From Onchidella celtica (Eukaryota; Mollusca; Gastropoda; Systellommatophora; Onchidiidae): a stretch of 64,000 nt of DNA. Below the pieces are notes generated by a model. That model had not been told where the DNA came from, did no database searches, and was given only the letters and a program-made list of their open reading frames with translations. Where the stretch lies: positions 37,659,617 through 37,723,616 of the forward strand of contig OZ007582.1 of NCBI GenBank assembly GCA_963931925.1, given 5' to 3'. Position numbers and translations under genes: made by a program. Positions 23,681 to 36,900 of the stretch are shown piece by piece (positions within the stretch are counted from its first letter, which is position 1; each line of letters begins with the position of its first letter).

Positions 23681-25428
23681 CAGACATGCCCCTCCTACCT
23701 TCAAACATTTCCTAAACTTTTCTTGGTGGATCGGACCACAAGACAAGATGTACACATCCGAATTTTCCAGACAAGGGTTTACTGTACAATGATATCACCG
23801 ACGCTTCTTGAGATGTCCAGAAATTTCTGAAATGGCATCTCTGTATACACATTATCTCTCCATTGTTACTGAAAGCATCGCAGGGACAACCACCACAAAA
23901 TTCAAATTCACAATTTTGACTCACTGTCTAGGGAAAGACTCCTGTTTTAATTGTTCGACTTTGTAGGGGCAAGACAAAAACAAAACAAACCCACCACAAA
24001 AATCAAACAATAATCCCATTTACAGCTTAAAGAGGAAGCATTAATCACAATATCGAAACTTCACTGGTACTCCCATAAGGTCTCAATCAGGCTTCATATA
24101 AAATTTTCCAAGAAGGAAACTGTTCTAAGTTTCTTAGGAAACCATTCATCTTTGTTCTCTCCAACTGTTAGCAGTTAACTTTTGGAGAATCACATTATTA
24201 ATCACATCTTGGGCCACAAGTAATACTTTACAAAAAGCATTGCTAAACTCAATAGGCTGCTAGCCCTGATGTTATACTTTGTATTATATTGCTGTTGTTT
24301 GACAGTCAGACTCGACTAAAACCATCTGGTCATCAAGGGGGGGAGGGCGGTGATTGACGGTGAGTGCACAGGCGGCTGATAAGTCCAATCTGCACACGGA
24401 AGGATCTCTGGTAGCGAGGGCAGGGAATGATGGCTGCCGCATGAGGGTCAACGGCCCTGGATTTCCCCGCCTGCCGTCGCTGTTCAGTCCTGTTGGTCTC
24501 ACACAGTACAGCGCCTTTGTGGATGGAGGAGCACCAGTTTGTTTTATTACAAAGCAGGGGGAGCAGCACATTAGGCTTAGCACTGCTTTTTGTACATGGT
24601 CAAATGTTTGTTTTTCTTCTCAAATTGTAGTACAAAAGAAGCCTTCTCTACCATGGCCAAAATACACACAACAAATTTTCTCATTTACACAGGCATGGGT
24701 ACAGCAATAAATTTTCATACATATTATGTTCAAGTTTAGTCTGCAGTTAGTGAAATATATGCTGTGAAAGATGAAGGGACAATAAAAAATCCTTTAGAAA
24801 TATCAGGGCTGACTTTGAAAACACTAGTGAGAAATGGAAACAAACAGTCACTTAAAGCAGAAAACAAAGCCAGTTTGTGTGTGGCAAACACAGCTGTGCA
24901 TGTGAATTGATAATTTTCTTCTTGCATGCCTGGAAAAACAACGCAAATGTCGGTAAAGTTCATTTTGAGCCACAGCCCAAAAAGTGAAAATGTCATATAG
25001 GGTCGAAAATCTAGTTCCCACAAAAAAAAAAAAAAAAGGCAAATTCAACCATTTTTCGGCATTGATTTTTCTATGAAACTGTACATTGGTATGTTCTGTA
25101 TACTTTGCATTTTAAAATCTAAAGTGTGAATAAAGGCCTGAAACTTTAGAGCTGTTTTTGTGAATTTTTCATTTTCATATGTGGTCTCTTAGGATTTGGT
25201 ACATCTCCACAACTACTGGAGATATTTAAGACATTCAAAAACCAGCATGCTCAGCACTGAATTTGCCTTTAGGAATCACTATTATCTCAATTTTCAAAAT
25301 TTTCAACATTTGGGTTGTTTTCCCAGGCATGCATGCAGATTACGACTAATGAACAACATTTATCAGTACAGGAATTCAAATCTTGGTAAGGCCAAGTAGT
25401 GCTCATCTCCTTCACATGCACATCTCCT
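23681..25428. other. No gene recognised; one GC-rich tract at 24300-24560
   Basis: Mostly AT-rich. The 24300-24560 tract (GGGGGGGAGGGCGG, then CGGCCCTGGATTTCCCCGCC) is markedly GC-richer and stays open in more than one frame. I recognise no protein, promoter or repeat family in it. Confidence 0.4.
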
Positions 25429-25855
25429 TCATATGTGAGCCTCTCCAGGGAAATGGTCCACCAACTATGGGTATACTGTGAAAGTACATGTACAAACTGT
25501 CCTGAGAAGAATGCATTTCCATTTCATTAAAAAATGTTGAACATTGACCAAGTTATGGTTATTTCAAGGTGGTAAGGTAGAAAAAGTCATTTTTGAGAAA
25601 AACAGATGCAAAGTCTACGTAAATTAAGAAGACCATTAGATTGGATCAGAAAAAATGAAAAAAAAAAAAAAAGCATCATTGTAGGCAGAATTCATTAAAA
25701 TTCTTTTGCCTAGGCATAAAGAAATGATAAGGAATCTATTTATGCCAGAAACTGATGTAGGACCGGGAAGTCTCTAGCCACTTATTTTTGGCTCTATCTC
25801 GGAAGTGCTGAGTGTGACATGTAGACCATTTCCCTAGAGCGCCTCACATATGTGA
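25429..25855. mobile_element. CATATGTG-family TIR element, 427 bp
   Basis: The left end reads CATATGTGAGCCTCTCCAGG then GAAATGGTCC. The right end, complemented, reads CATATGTGAGGCGCTCTAGG then GAAATGGTCT. The layout (CATATGTG, GC-rich centre, AGGGAAA) parallels the ends of 65-1780 and 33742-34017. Non-coding. Confidence 0.65.
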
Positions 25856-27563
25856 ATAGAACTGACAAGACACTGGGAGGATAGACTGGGACATGTAACA
25901 TACATATATATACTTTCAAGCACATGGGACAACAACAGACAACGAATCCCCTCTAAAGCTCCAAGTACACTCATTTTGCCTGAAAAATTATCTGCAGATA
26001 AACCCAGTACAAAAGTTCAGTTTGTCCAACCTGCTCCAAAAACAAGGCAGAAATTCTTCAGCCCTTCTCCTGTTCCGCTGTCCATTACAATTTCAGTGAA
26101 TGTGATAACATCTGATCTATTGTGATAAAACCGTGCAAAACATACTGCAATCCGTTGACATGAAATTTGTGTCTGTCACTTTCAATAATGTGCTCTGCAC
26201 AATTCTTGCCTGTAAGGACAATTACTCCGTTGGTTACTGTAATTTTGTCTGCAAGCATCTTCACTTTAATGACACTGTTAATTGACTCTTAAAAAGTGGA
26301 ATAACCACTTCATTTCATTCCAGTAAAGATACTCAGTTATGTGGGTGCCTTTGTGCCTTTAGTTGAACACATTTCAACTGGATAAAAGGTTCCTACACCT
26401 ATCTGGGTATGTTTGTCCAGGGCTAAAATGTTAATTAACAAAATTATAGGAATTTCATTTTTTTAGAAAATTTACTTTGGCTAAGATTTCTTCCCACTTT
26501 TTAAATGTTGTTCAAAGCCCAGGTGAATCCCAGGACTTTTTCTCAAATTTCCAAATTCCAGGGCTTTCCTAAAATTTTCAATTTCCAGGGCATTTCTCAA
26601 ACTTTCAAATTCCAGGGCTTTTTCAACAATTTCCAGAATTCCAGGAATGCACAGGAACCTTGTGGATTACCACATCAATGTGACATGTCATCTTAAACTT
26701 TGTAATCCGCCTTCAAAGAATTTAAATTATAAGGAAACCAGAGAGCACATTGACTCAAAAAAGGAAAAAAACAACAACCCAAAAACTACCATTGGAGATC
26801 TTTACCAGCGTAAATGGAGCCTGAACGTGAAAGATACAAAGTGCAAAATCACTGATGTTTATTCCTAAATGTTCCTCATTTCTATCACAGAAACAAAAAA
26901 GCAGTTCTCAATTTTATATAATTACTGATTTAAGACATGAAGAGAAAAAGAAAAATGTTTACAATCTGTCAACACATAATATGTAATGTATGCAAGGGTG
27001 CTAGTCTGAAAAGAAAAGAGATTGACTGTGAGATCTCCTCACAGAATTATAATACTGATTTTTGATGAAATATGTTAGAAATAAATAGGAAAGATATAGG
27101 TCACAAGAAATAAAAATTCCAGCTCAAAAGCAGAGCATAAAACTGACAATGATGCATGGATCTCTGATCATAATTTAATAACCCTTCAAAGACAACACAT
27201 TAAAAGTCTGATCTACCTTCGTTCTTTCTTGTACCAATCAACTTTCACTCTCACCAAATCAAGAATTGATAAGTCACAAACAGGGTTGCAATATGCAAAG
27301 AGACTACCGGTATTCTGTTCAGTATATCATCACAATTCTCTAAAACAGCAGTAACTCAAAAATTCAGAAGATCCATTTTCATTATATTTATATATATATA
27401 TATGTTCAGCTACATTCAAAGCCGCATTGAATGATTTTGGTTCTAGACTCCTAAGCTGGGAAAGAATTGAATGGCAAACTTTCAAAAAGTCGTCGTCACT
27501 AGACCAGTTGTGCTAAAAACGAAACAGTTTCTTGCTTCTCCTGAAAAGTCAAAACCAGTTACT
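25856..27563. repeat. Mostly unrecognised; contains a CCAGGGC tandem patch
   Basis: No exon is supported. At about 26517-26655 four degenerate units of about 37 bp carry AATTCCAGGGCTTTTTC. The same phrase recurs at 37190-37645. Confidence 0.5.
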
Positions 27564-27985
27564 ATGGGGGACATGTTGGTCTAGAGGCAAGGTGCTTGCC
27601 TCTCCTGCCAAAGGTACCGGGTTCGAATCCCAGTTGGTGCAGGCATGTTGGAATTTTGAAAATTTTCTCATATATTCCTGTCCCTGATCCTTTGGTAGGT
27701 AGGATCGAGCACCTAGACTTCTCAGATAAGGACGAAAAACTCAGAAGGCCCCTGTGCACATTAAAGATACCTCGGCAGCTGGAAATCAAGAAGAGCAGGT
27801 GAAACAGGCCACTGCCAGGGCAAAATTAAATAAAATTTTATTCCTACCACTCTCCTACCCCGCCCCCCCTCCTAAAAAAAATCTGCTGACCGGTGCTGCA
27901 CTGTGGCAACGGCATGTCTGCTCCAGTTGTAATAACACCAAGGCAAATTTCTCAAATGGGATTAAAGAAAGTACAAATCATACAT
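27564..27985 (+). mobile_element. tRNA-derived SINE, copy 2 (best B box)
   Basis: The A box is TGGTCTAGAGG and the B box is GGTTCGAATCC (27620-27630), both exact matches to the RNA polymerase III consensus. The body follows the family order: GGTGCAGGCATGTTGGAA, CCTGTCCCTGATCC, GATCGAGCACCTAGAC, GGCCCCTGTGCAC, TTAAAGATAC, CAGGCCACTGCC, a C-rich run, CGGTGCTGCACTGTGGC, and AAATTTCTCAAATGGGATTAAAG near the 3' end. Over 400 bp long, it probably also has a LINE-related tail. Confidence 0.85.
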
Positions 27986-28686
27986 ACAGTTTCAGGTAAT
28001 GGTAACGTTATGTCCACATGGGTTTTGTTCCTCTGCTGCTCATGATATGCCCAGACCTTGCAGAAAAGTTTTCCCATCAAATGCACAGAGAGTGAAATAT
28101 TTCATTTCAGACCAGCAGGCCTTCTTGCCTATGACACAGAGCCATCCTAATGCATGGACACAAAGCTTTAGGGGACCCCATGCATGCAAATTTATGATGG
28201 GGAAAAAAATCCCATGTATTACAAAAGAATCTGCCTGGGGGCCTATAATAATGCTTAGACGGCCCAGCTATGACATGTTCACAAAATCAAATTCTACCTT
28301 GCCCTTAACAATACTAACATTTTATAAAAAAAATTCCAGAACTCTTTGCTTGTCTTAATCTCAGTAGTAATTTAGGAAATCTAACTGAACAAGTAGTAAA
28401 GAGAAAAAGTTGAATAACCTGGTCCAGGGAAAGATAGGACCAGTTCTCAGCCATCCAGTGAAACACATCAATACAGAACTAACAGTACTAGCTAATAACA
28501 TATCAAGCATTATAAACCATTCTTGAATAAGTGAATCAAAACTGTGGTGATCATGATGACAACCTGTCAGCAAATTAGTCCCTCTTCCCACTCGGCCCTG
28601 GGAGCAATGTTATATGAGAGGCCACATAGATCTTTCAAAAGGCACACAGCACTTTAAAAACAACAACAACAAAAAAACTGGTGACA
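27986..28686. other. No gene recognised
   Basis: An incidental open frame of 119 codons on the plus strand (27999-28358) has no recognisable motif and no exon signals. Confidence 0.5.
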
Positions 28687-29262
28687 TCCAAACCCTTCAC
28701 GCAAAACATAAGTCTCTTACTTAAATCTCACTTTTTGAAAAAACCATAGACCTGGTATCATCCAAACCCTTCACGCAAAACATAAGTCTCTTACTTAAAT
28801 CTCACTTTTTGAAAAAACCATAGACCTGGTATCATCCAAACCTTTCACGCAAAACATAAGTCTCTTACTTAAATCTCACTTTTTGAAAAAACCATAGACC
28901 TGGTATCATCCAAACCTTTCACGCAAAACATAAGTCTCTTACTTAAATCTCACTTTTTGAAAAAACCATAGACCTGGTATCATCCAAACCCTTCACGCAA
29001 AACATAAGTCTCTTACTTAAATCTCACTTTTTGAAAAAACCATAGACCTGGTATCATCCAAACCTTTCACGCAAAACATAAGTCTCTTACTTAAATCTCA
29101 CTTTTTGAAAAAACCATAGACCTGGTATCATCCAAACCCTTCACGCAAAACATAAGTCTCTTACTTAAATCTCACTTTTTGAAAAAACCATAGACCTGGT
29201 ATCATCCAAACTCTTCATGCAAAACTCAGGTCTCTAAATTTCAATCTCACTTGCAATCCAAC
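28687..29262. repeat. 74-bp tandem array downstream of the zinc-finger gene
   Basis: Units start at 28687, 28761, 28835, 28909, 28983, 29057 and 29131; a degenerate eighth begins at 29205. The seven full units are almost identical, the main variant being CCC/CCT in TCCAAACCC. On the gene's strand the array begins about 140 bp after the stop codon, so it probably lies in the 3' UTR or just past it. The low divergence implies recent expansion or homogenisation. Confidence 0.95.
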
Positions 29263-29400
29263 ATTCATTCTTTACACCTTATTATTAACTTCAAAATCTA
29301 CAGGGCCATTTACAACATAGACCTTTAAAGTCCCGCACTCCCACATAAAAAGATACCAGTTAAATAAAGACCTCCAAAGGGTAAAAGTAAAGGTATAGCA

Positions 29401-30920
29401 TTACTGTAAAATCTCAAAATGATCCCCTGGCCCTTCCTCCCCAAAGTGACTGTGTACATGTTTCTCATAATCAGTCTGTGTTGTATTGGGTCCAAATTTG
29501 ACATTGCACATGGGGCATGTCCGATCTAGCGATTCCTGCGGTTTCATTGTCTCTGGTGCATTTTCATCATCAAAGCACTCAAAGACATGTGTCTGAAAGT
29601 CCTCCATGCTGATGTGGCTATAATCCTTGCTGCATACAGGACACAAACGATCTGACTTCATCCTGGGTCGAGTCAATTCTGGGTCGACAGATGATTCAGC
29701 CTGCCCGGTTTCATTGTGGACATTTATGTATAAATTAGCCTGGGTCGCACTGGGTGTTGGCCTGTGGGCTGTGGGGACAGGGACTGTCGTTTGACTCCCC
29801 GACATCATATCCTGATTTGTCATCCTGACAGTGCTCGCTGGGTAACTGGTGGGTGGGTGAAATATTGCCTGAGCTTGTGTTGAGGACGCTACAAGATTAG
29901 CAGGTAACTTGTTCTGTTGTCTGTCCCACAGCAAGGCCTGCTCTGGAGAGTCCCATGGAACACTAGTCCCCTCAAATCTTCTGGCCCCAACCTCTTGCTG
30001 TGCCTGCATAGCTGAGCTAGTGGGCACAAATCTCTGCTGTTGACTGAGGATAGGAGAAGGTTCTAGCTGTGCCATGTTGATTGTGTTATTGTTCACACTT
30101 TGCCTATCAAAGTCCATTGCTGAGCTCGCCTTCCACTGTGGTGGTCTTCGACCATCCTGGGGCAGCATCTCAGGGTTTCGTCCAATTGTTTCAGACTTAC
30201 TACGATTCTGGTCTGAATTACCCAATTCCAATACATTTCTACGACCCAGCACCTCGGACTGTGATGTTTTCCGCTGAAGAGGATAATGCTGTGGTGCGAG
30301 CATTGGAACATATCCACTGGCCATAGCTAAAGCTGCGGATGAGAGCGGTTTTGGTGGCAATGCCATATCTCCATTGGATGACATTCCAGCCGACAGTCCA
30401 TTTGCCTGTTGTATTAGGGATGCAGAACTGGCGTTATTTATAGGATGGTTGATATACCCATCTCTGTTCAAGATATGAGGGCTTGGCCTATTGGTAAGGC
30501 CAACTTCTTGTCTGGTTCTCCCTGGTTGGAAGGCCGAACCATCTGCTTGGGAAAAGGGTGGCATTTTCTGAGTCCCTGGGTCCATACCTGAAGCTTCTGT
30601 CACACATTCTCTCGAGCTTAATCTCCTTCCTACAGGATTATTTACACGACCTTCTATTCCCAGTTCAGGAGCACTACCATTACGTTGAGGAAATGGTCTT
30701 GGTTCCAGCAGAGTACCATTGCCCCCTATCCTAGGAACTCCAGCTCCTTGGACAGGTAGACCAAACACATCCTGTGGGCCAATCATGACATCGCTCTCAC
30801 TTGATGTCCAGCCAGAAGTCTGAGTCTGGGGGGTGGGCAAATTTCTGCCAGTCAGTGAGCTACCGTTGATCACATGAGATGAAGACATGGGCAGAGACCT
30901 GGGATTCCCGCTGCTATTCC
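29401..30920 (-). CDS. Last coding exon: linker and zinc fingers
   Basis: The acceptor TTTCTTACAG ends at 30921 and the exon begins GG-AAT-AGC, completing an AGG codon started in the previous exon. It encodes about 506 residues, ending at TAA (29401-29403). No further splice is needed, since the frame runs unbroken through the linker and both fingers. Incidental opposite-strand frames at 30074-30326 are shadows. Confidence 0.92.
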
Positions 30921-33900
30921 CTGTAAGAAAAGAAACAAACTCAAAATAATAAAGAAGAATTCAATACTACCAGACCACAGTCAAAACTAAAAAGGCTTTC
31001 CATCTGATCTGTATTGATAAGACTAGATTTCTCAGTTATTGAATCCAAACTCCTCCATTAATATACTTCATAACATATTCCAAACTTCACAATATGCCTC
31101 CAAACTGCTCAACTTAGGTTTTTAGCAAAAAAAAAAAAATGATTGCACATAAGCTCCTTTGCTTATTTCGTTTCATGGAACATAATTTTTGAGGAAGTCA
31201 TGTTCAGCATTCATGAAACAAACTGAACTTTACATGCACCACTGCAACTTTTACCCCACATGCACAGGCTCGTCTATCCATGAAATAATTTGACAAACTA
31301 CTTTAAATTTCATGCACCATGAATTGAAATGCCTGATGATTGAATTGATGCATGCAACTTTATGCACATTCAAGGGTGCTTATACTACAACAGTTTTGAA
31401 ATACACAGGACACTGCAAAATTTGCCCACAATACTACACCTTAACTGCTGACAACCCGGACAAGTTATTTATTCATTTACTACTGTCAGACAGTGGTTAC
31501 AATTTGAAGAAGTTACTGCATAAAGTACTGCAAGGGCTGGACTGTTACAGGAAACTTTTGAATGTTGACTTTGCAAAATGTTATTTTGATGGCATAATCA
31601 AACAGGATCAGAACTTACTGACAAAATATGTCCAATATAATTTTGAAGGCTTAGTGCTTGAACAAACTCCAAATTAATTTAATTTAATTAATTTACTCAT
31701 TTATTTAAACAGTGGGACTTGGCTACGCTGAAAGTTTGGGGACCAAGAATTGTACTTTGTGGTTCAAAGATTATTCTGGACAAAGACTAGCTGGCTTATA
31801 GTCACAATTTTCAGTCTCTCACGGGGAAGCAATAAAAGACTCCTTGGTACTTTTGCTTCATTACCTCCCTTGTCATACAGTATCGAACAAACGAGCTCCC
31901 CTTCTCCTTTTCTTTCTCTCTTTTTTTTTCCTGTATGTGAGTGCGTAAATGAGATGTGTATTTATATATGGTAGCCAACAAGAACTGCCAAATCAGTGGA
32001 TGTTGATCGACCAGCCGTATTGGATATGATGAATTTAACTGCTCGACAATTACTGTCAGTAAATAATCTCTGATCCATGCAAAAACTGGGAAGGACAGTT
32101 ACATTTCTCAACTTACAAAATCCTTCCACCCAATAAGCTCCAAAAGAACATAAGGAAGGCCAACCAAATGACAACTACGAGTTGAGTTTTGAGCAAACCT
32201 TTTCATATATACAAAGTAAGATTACCACTATATTAACAAGGCAGCAACCTGGTATCAGAAATATGAACCCGCTGTCCCAGTTGAGAAAATCGAGTGATAT
32301 GATGACTTGTGTTCAAAAGTTCAAATTTTTCTTATTCTCGCAGATTTAGAAACACTAACTGACCTATGCAAGATGAATCTTGGAAATTCTTTGTCCCTTA
32401 CATCTAGATCTAGCTCACAGCAATAACATCACTTGGATTCAGTGCAAAGACAAACTTATTTTTACACCACAATTCCTTGCAGAATACACATGTGTGAAAG
32501 GGTTAATTTTCTACCACCACATTATGGAGAGAGGCAAAGAACAAAATTCCAACATAGTTTTTGCTTTTACTGGATGAAAAACACATGCACCTTTTTCTGC
32601 GGACCAAAACGTTGTAAATACATAATATTAAATAAACATATTACATTGCACAAAATGAATGTGTCCACATGAGTTTTCACAAAAATTTGTTTTGTGATTT
32701 TTGGTCCATGCAATCCCATAGTTTTAGGTGCTAACATGTTTAGCCCCATTATAGGATAACTTGTATGTCTACAATCATTTTCTATTAATAGACAGTTCTC
32801 AAAGGTGTAAAGTTACAAGGCTGTGAGAACAACAGCAGCTGAGTAGAGAAGGGAGGTCAGAGCCAGCAACATGCAAGATGACATCCCATCTGCCATCATA
32901 CCGTTCCTGCCCAGGGAGGCCTTGTCCGCTATCCAGGCACCCATCATCAGATACAAACCCCCTTGGATGACTAGTGGCCCTTGTCCACTCAAAGGACCAG
33001 CAATACACTGATACACGGAAAATTTTTTTGTCTTAACCGTCATTTTGCTTGATCTTCTCAACTTGGGTGGCCGCAGCATATTACAAAATTGAAAAATATT
33101 ACACAAAACCACAGAAAATCTAGGGGGACGCAGCAAGGCTTGAAGCAAAGTCAAAATATGGCAAAAAGAAAAAGTTGTATGGAGCAAAGCCTTGCGTAAG
33201 AAATAATACTGACACCTTTCTTTTAGTTGTTGTTGTTTCTGTTTTCCCAAGGAGGGTTTCCAACCGAAAGCTCGATTTGTATTCCCTTTTTATTTGCATT
33301 TTATTGTATCATTTTGACATTAGTAAATCATTATTTCTTGCTCAAGGCTTTGCTGCATGTAACTTTTTCTTCTTGCCAGATTTTGACTTCGCAGCATACC
33401 ACAGCTTCTGTGCCAGTGTCTCACAATCTACTCACTCATGGCCAGGAGGAATGTCCTCTGTTCCAACACTGTACTTTTTAATGTGTTCACCACTTTATGA
33501 AGGTACTCCAACTCCCGGCTGCAGGCCACATTGCCCATGCTCATAACTTGGGTACTGTCAGGGTTGGTTGGGCATTCTTTCAAACTCCTGTTTTCCTGCT
33601 CCAGTCGAGATACAGACTCCTGAAGATAAAAGCAGTCCTGCTGTTATAACATCATGAAATGTTAACCCTTTGGAGACAGGGGTATTTAGGGTGTTACCCT
33701 TCTAGAAAGATGAGGGTACACAGGACAAAAAAAAAACGATAATATGTGTGGTGCTCTAGGAAAATCCTTCACGTGGGTCAAATTTCACATTTTGAGATAT
33801 ACAATTATTATGAAAGAGGGACATTTTCTGTATATTTTGCTTTTTATTTGAAGTCAATATCTCAAATAGTTTTTGAGATATGGCCGTTTAAAGTGTCAGG

Positions 33901-36900
33901 TGTAGTAAGAGGAGAAACAAGAGAAAAATGACACTGTAGACCTGTCTCTCAAAAGCAGCCTCTGTCCCTCTGTGTCATCCGACAGGTTTTCCTGGAGCGC
34001 CACACACATGTTTATAACAGCAGGAAGATCTGCCACTGATATATGTACAAATCCACTGATTTTCTAAAACAAGCATTCTGATTGGCTATAAGGCCATGAC
34101 ACAAATAATCAGAACTGCTTTCTCAATGGACCGATAATCGGACCATTTGTCTTTTTCACCATAATACAATGGTCCACCTCATTGTCTTTTTCACTGTAAA
34201 ATAATTGGGCCGATCATCAGCACTGCTGTCTTTTAAGGATTAAAAGTCATAAGCATGGATTTACAATAATGCCTAGTAACATTCAGGAGCAGGATTTTCA
34301 ACAGTTCATGGGGAGAGGTATTCAGAGCAGGGACAGGCAAAAAAATTTTCCACACAAGGGCTCTTCAGACTCAGTCTTACATATAAGAAGGCCACATTTA
34401 AAACTAACTCTCAAAGTTCAACATTTCTTCAAGGGAAAAACAAAAAAAAAAAAAATTCCAATAACACAGTCACATATAAATCAACTGTATTTTATATTGT
34501 TAACTAAGATCTAATATAGAATTACTGTCAACACTATCAAGTTTGTTTTTTTTTTTTTCAACATTTCTTAACTCCATGAAATATTAATAATAATAATAAG
34601 ACTCCCTACAGCAGTGTTTCTCAGCCCTTCTTGTCCCACTTCAAGTTTCAGATTAAAAAAAAAAAGCACCCCACTTTATCGGACAAAGTTAGAAGGCAGT
34701 ATTACAAAAAGATTTTTTTTAAATTTGTCTCTCCAGTACGTATACAACAATTAAAGTCATGCATATTTTACTTGGATATTTTAATCTAAGCTAAACAAAC
34801 AAACCTGCAACATGTCATAAACAACTAAGACATAAACAAACAGTTCATCCACACAGTTACGTTAAAAATACACTATGAAATTAAGAATTCTATGAAAAAT
34901 CCCTACGCCTGAAGTCCCATGACACACCAAAATACTGCCACGCCCCACTTGTGAGGTGTGCCCTCCACACTGAGAAACACTGCCCTTAAAGCCCTCAGTA
35001 GAATCCTGCTACTTGATACTAACCCTTAAAGTCTTAATTTCTGTCGTGTGCTTCTTCGCCTCCTCTTGCAAGGCTACTATCGACGGCCCATTTTGATTTC
35101 TGTTTTCAATTTCTGCCTGCAGCTGTGCTACTTTCTGTTGCATCTCCCGCAAACTCGTCAGCAACTCGTCTTGTTTCCGACGCAGCTCGTGATTTTCTTC
35201 TTGCAGCCTCCGCACTTCCTGGCTCAGCTGACTGGCATCATCAACGGCCTTGTCCCGTTCTTGTATAACTACAGCAGCTCTTCAAACACACACAGAAGAA
35301 GGTAATAAGTCATCCAAGTGCAGTGGTAGTAAAATACACGTGGCTGAGACAACCTTTGATATGCACAACCGACGAAAAAAAAAGGGGGGGGAAAGCTGAT
35401 ATAATTTGTTCATTTTAAAAGGTTTGTTAAAGGCGCATATTCTAATTACAAAGCCAAATAGAGAAAATACTGAATTGTTTTCACTGTTGAGCAATGGCTT
35501 ATAATGTGAAATACCATGCACCCCTAAAAGCAGCTTTTTTTTCTTTTTTCTTTCTCTATTTTATCTCAGTTTTGTCCTTCATATATTGAAACAGAACAGA
35601 TCAGTTCCATACACACCAGAAACACCACAAAGAACACAATTGCTCTAACTCAAGATCATTCATTTGGGTCTAATTTATAATTTATTTCCAGCACTTTTTC
35701 CTTTGTGTCGGCAACAGGAAGCTGTGTTACTGTTTATCCTACCTGCCTTACCATTCCATAAACATTATCATAAACAGCTTGTCCATTCTACACTAGACAT
35801 GACTCTTGGCTCCACTCTTGGCTTCAGTCTACCACATCAGTGCATCATGCCATATCCAGAACTCTTCAAAGTGTCATTGGACATGATGAATCATTAAGAT
35901 GCCCAACATTTTAATGTCTATAAACTGAACAACGGTATTCTTATTTGTTCTTCAGATCTATTTTCAAAATGAGCTTTTCTTGACTCATTCACTACAGTAA
36001 GACAAATATTCTGCTCGCACATTCTTCACTTCCCTATGGAAAGCCGAATATTCAGCTCCAATGGATACAGATCTTCCAATACTAAAATCAATGCCAACTT
36101 TTCGAAATATCGAATCCTATCCTGCTTCATCCATTTTCCTTTATTTTGATGTATTTTATGTTATGTCTGTCTTGCGTTCATACTGAGTGAAAGGAAAAAC
36201 ATCTGTGAACCAACATTAACTTTCAAACTGGATAGTGTTGAGAGTTCCTGTGTATGCCCACAAAAGTTACCATAGGGTATGAGTTAAATGACATGGAATG
36301 GGTCGATGTTTCAAAATGATTCTACAAAAACTTTAGTGCTTCACTGATTTGGTCATTTGTGAAATCTTGGACTTGCATTTAATCCTCCAAATGCACATAC
36401 ATCTACAAATGCCCCAGGGTAATTTCCAATAGTAGGTCTTACCTGTTCTTCCAGCCTTCAGTTTTGTACAAGTTGGCCTGCAAGACAGTGACTTGCCTCT
36501 GTAGATGTTTCAAATGTGCATCTTTGACATTCTCACCCATGTTTTCACTACCTGGAGGCTCTGGTGAAATAAAAACAGGACATGTTAACACTTCATGTAC
36601 CACCAATGAATTTGGTCATCATCAGATTGATTACTGCTGAGTACTTCAGATGAATATAGTTGTAGGTGGCACCAACCTAATAAAACTGTCCAGCATTAAT
36701 TCTGTTAATGGGGGGAGCTAAGGATGTGTCCCTATAACCTACTCAGGCTTGCTTTCTTTATCACTGAGAACTTTTCCGTGTCAGGTGAAGTACATTTAAC
36801 TTATCTGTCGTAATTTTTTTTTTCAATTATGGATGAATAGACTGTGGCTTGCCTGCATCACTTGTTAGGTTACAAAGTGATGAAAGCTAACTAATTATCA

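Noticed and set aside
24284-24710. Overlapping frames in a GC-rich patch
   Set aside because: Open on both strands with no domain; more likely a base-composition effect or an unidentified repeat.
28687-29262. Possible CRISPR-like repeat array
   Set aside because: There are no unique spacers: units are contiguous and identical, so it is a simple tandem repeat in an animal genome.
31312-31677. 121-codon plus-strand frame (MHHELKCLMIEL...)
   Set aside because: No recognisable domain, no splice or promoter context, and it lies in an intron of the adaptor gene. Consistent with chance, though a search of relatives could reopen it.
33663-33690. TTAACCCTTTGGAGACAGG as an end of a TTAA-type element
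   Set aside because: No matching inverted end was found at a plausible distance.
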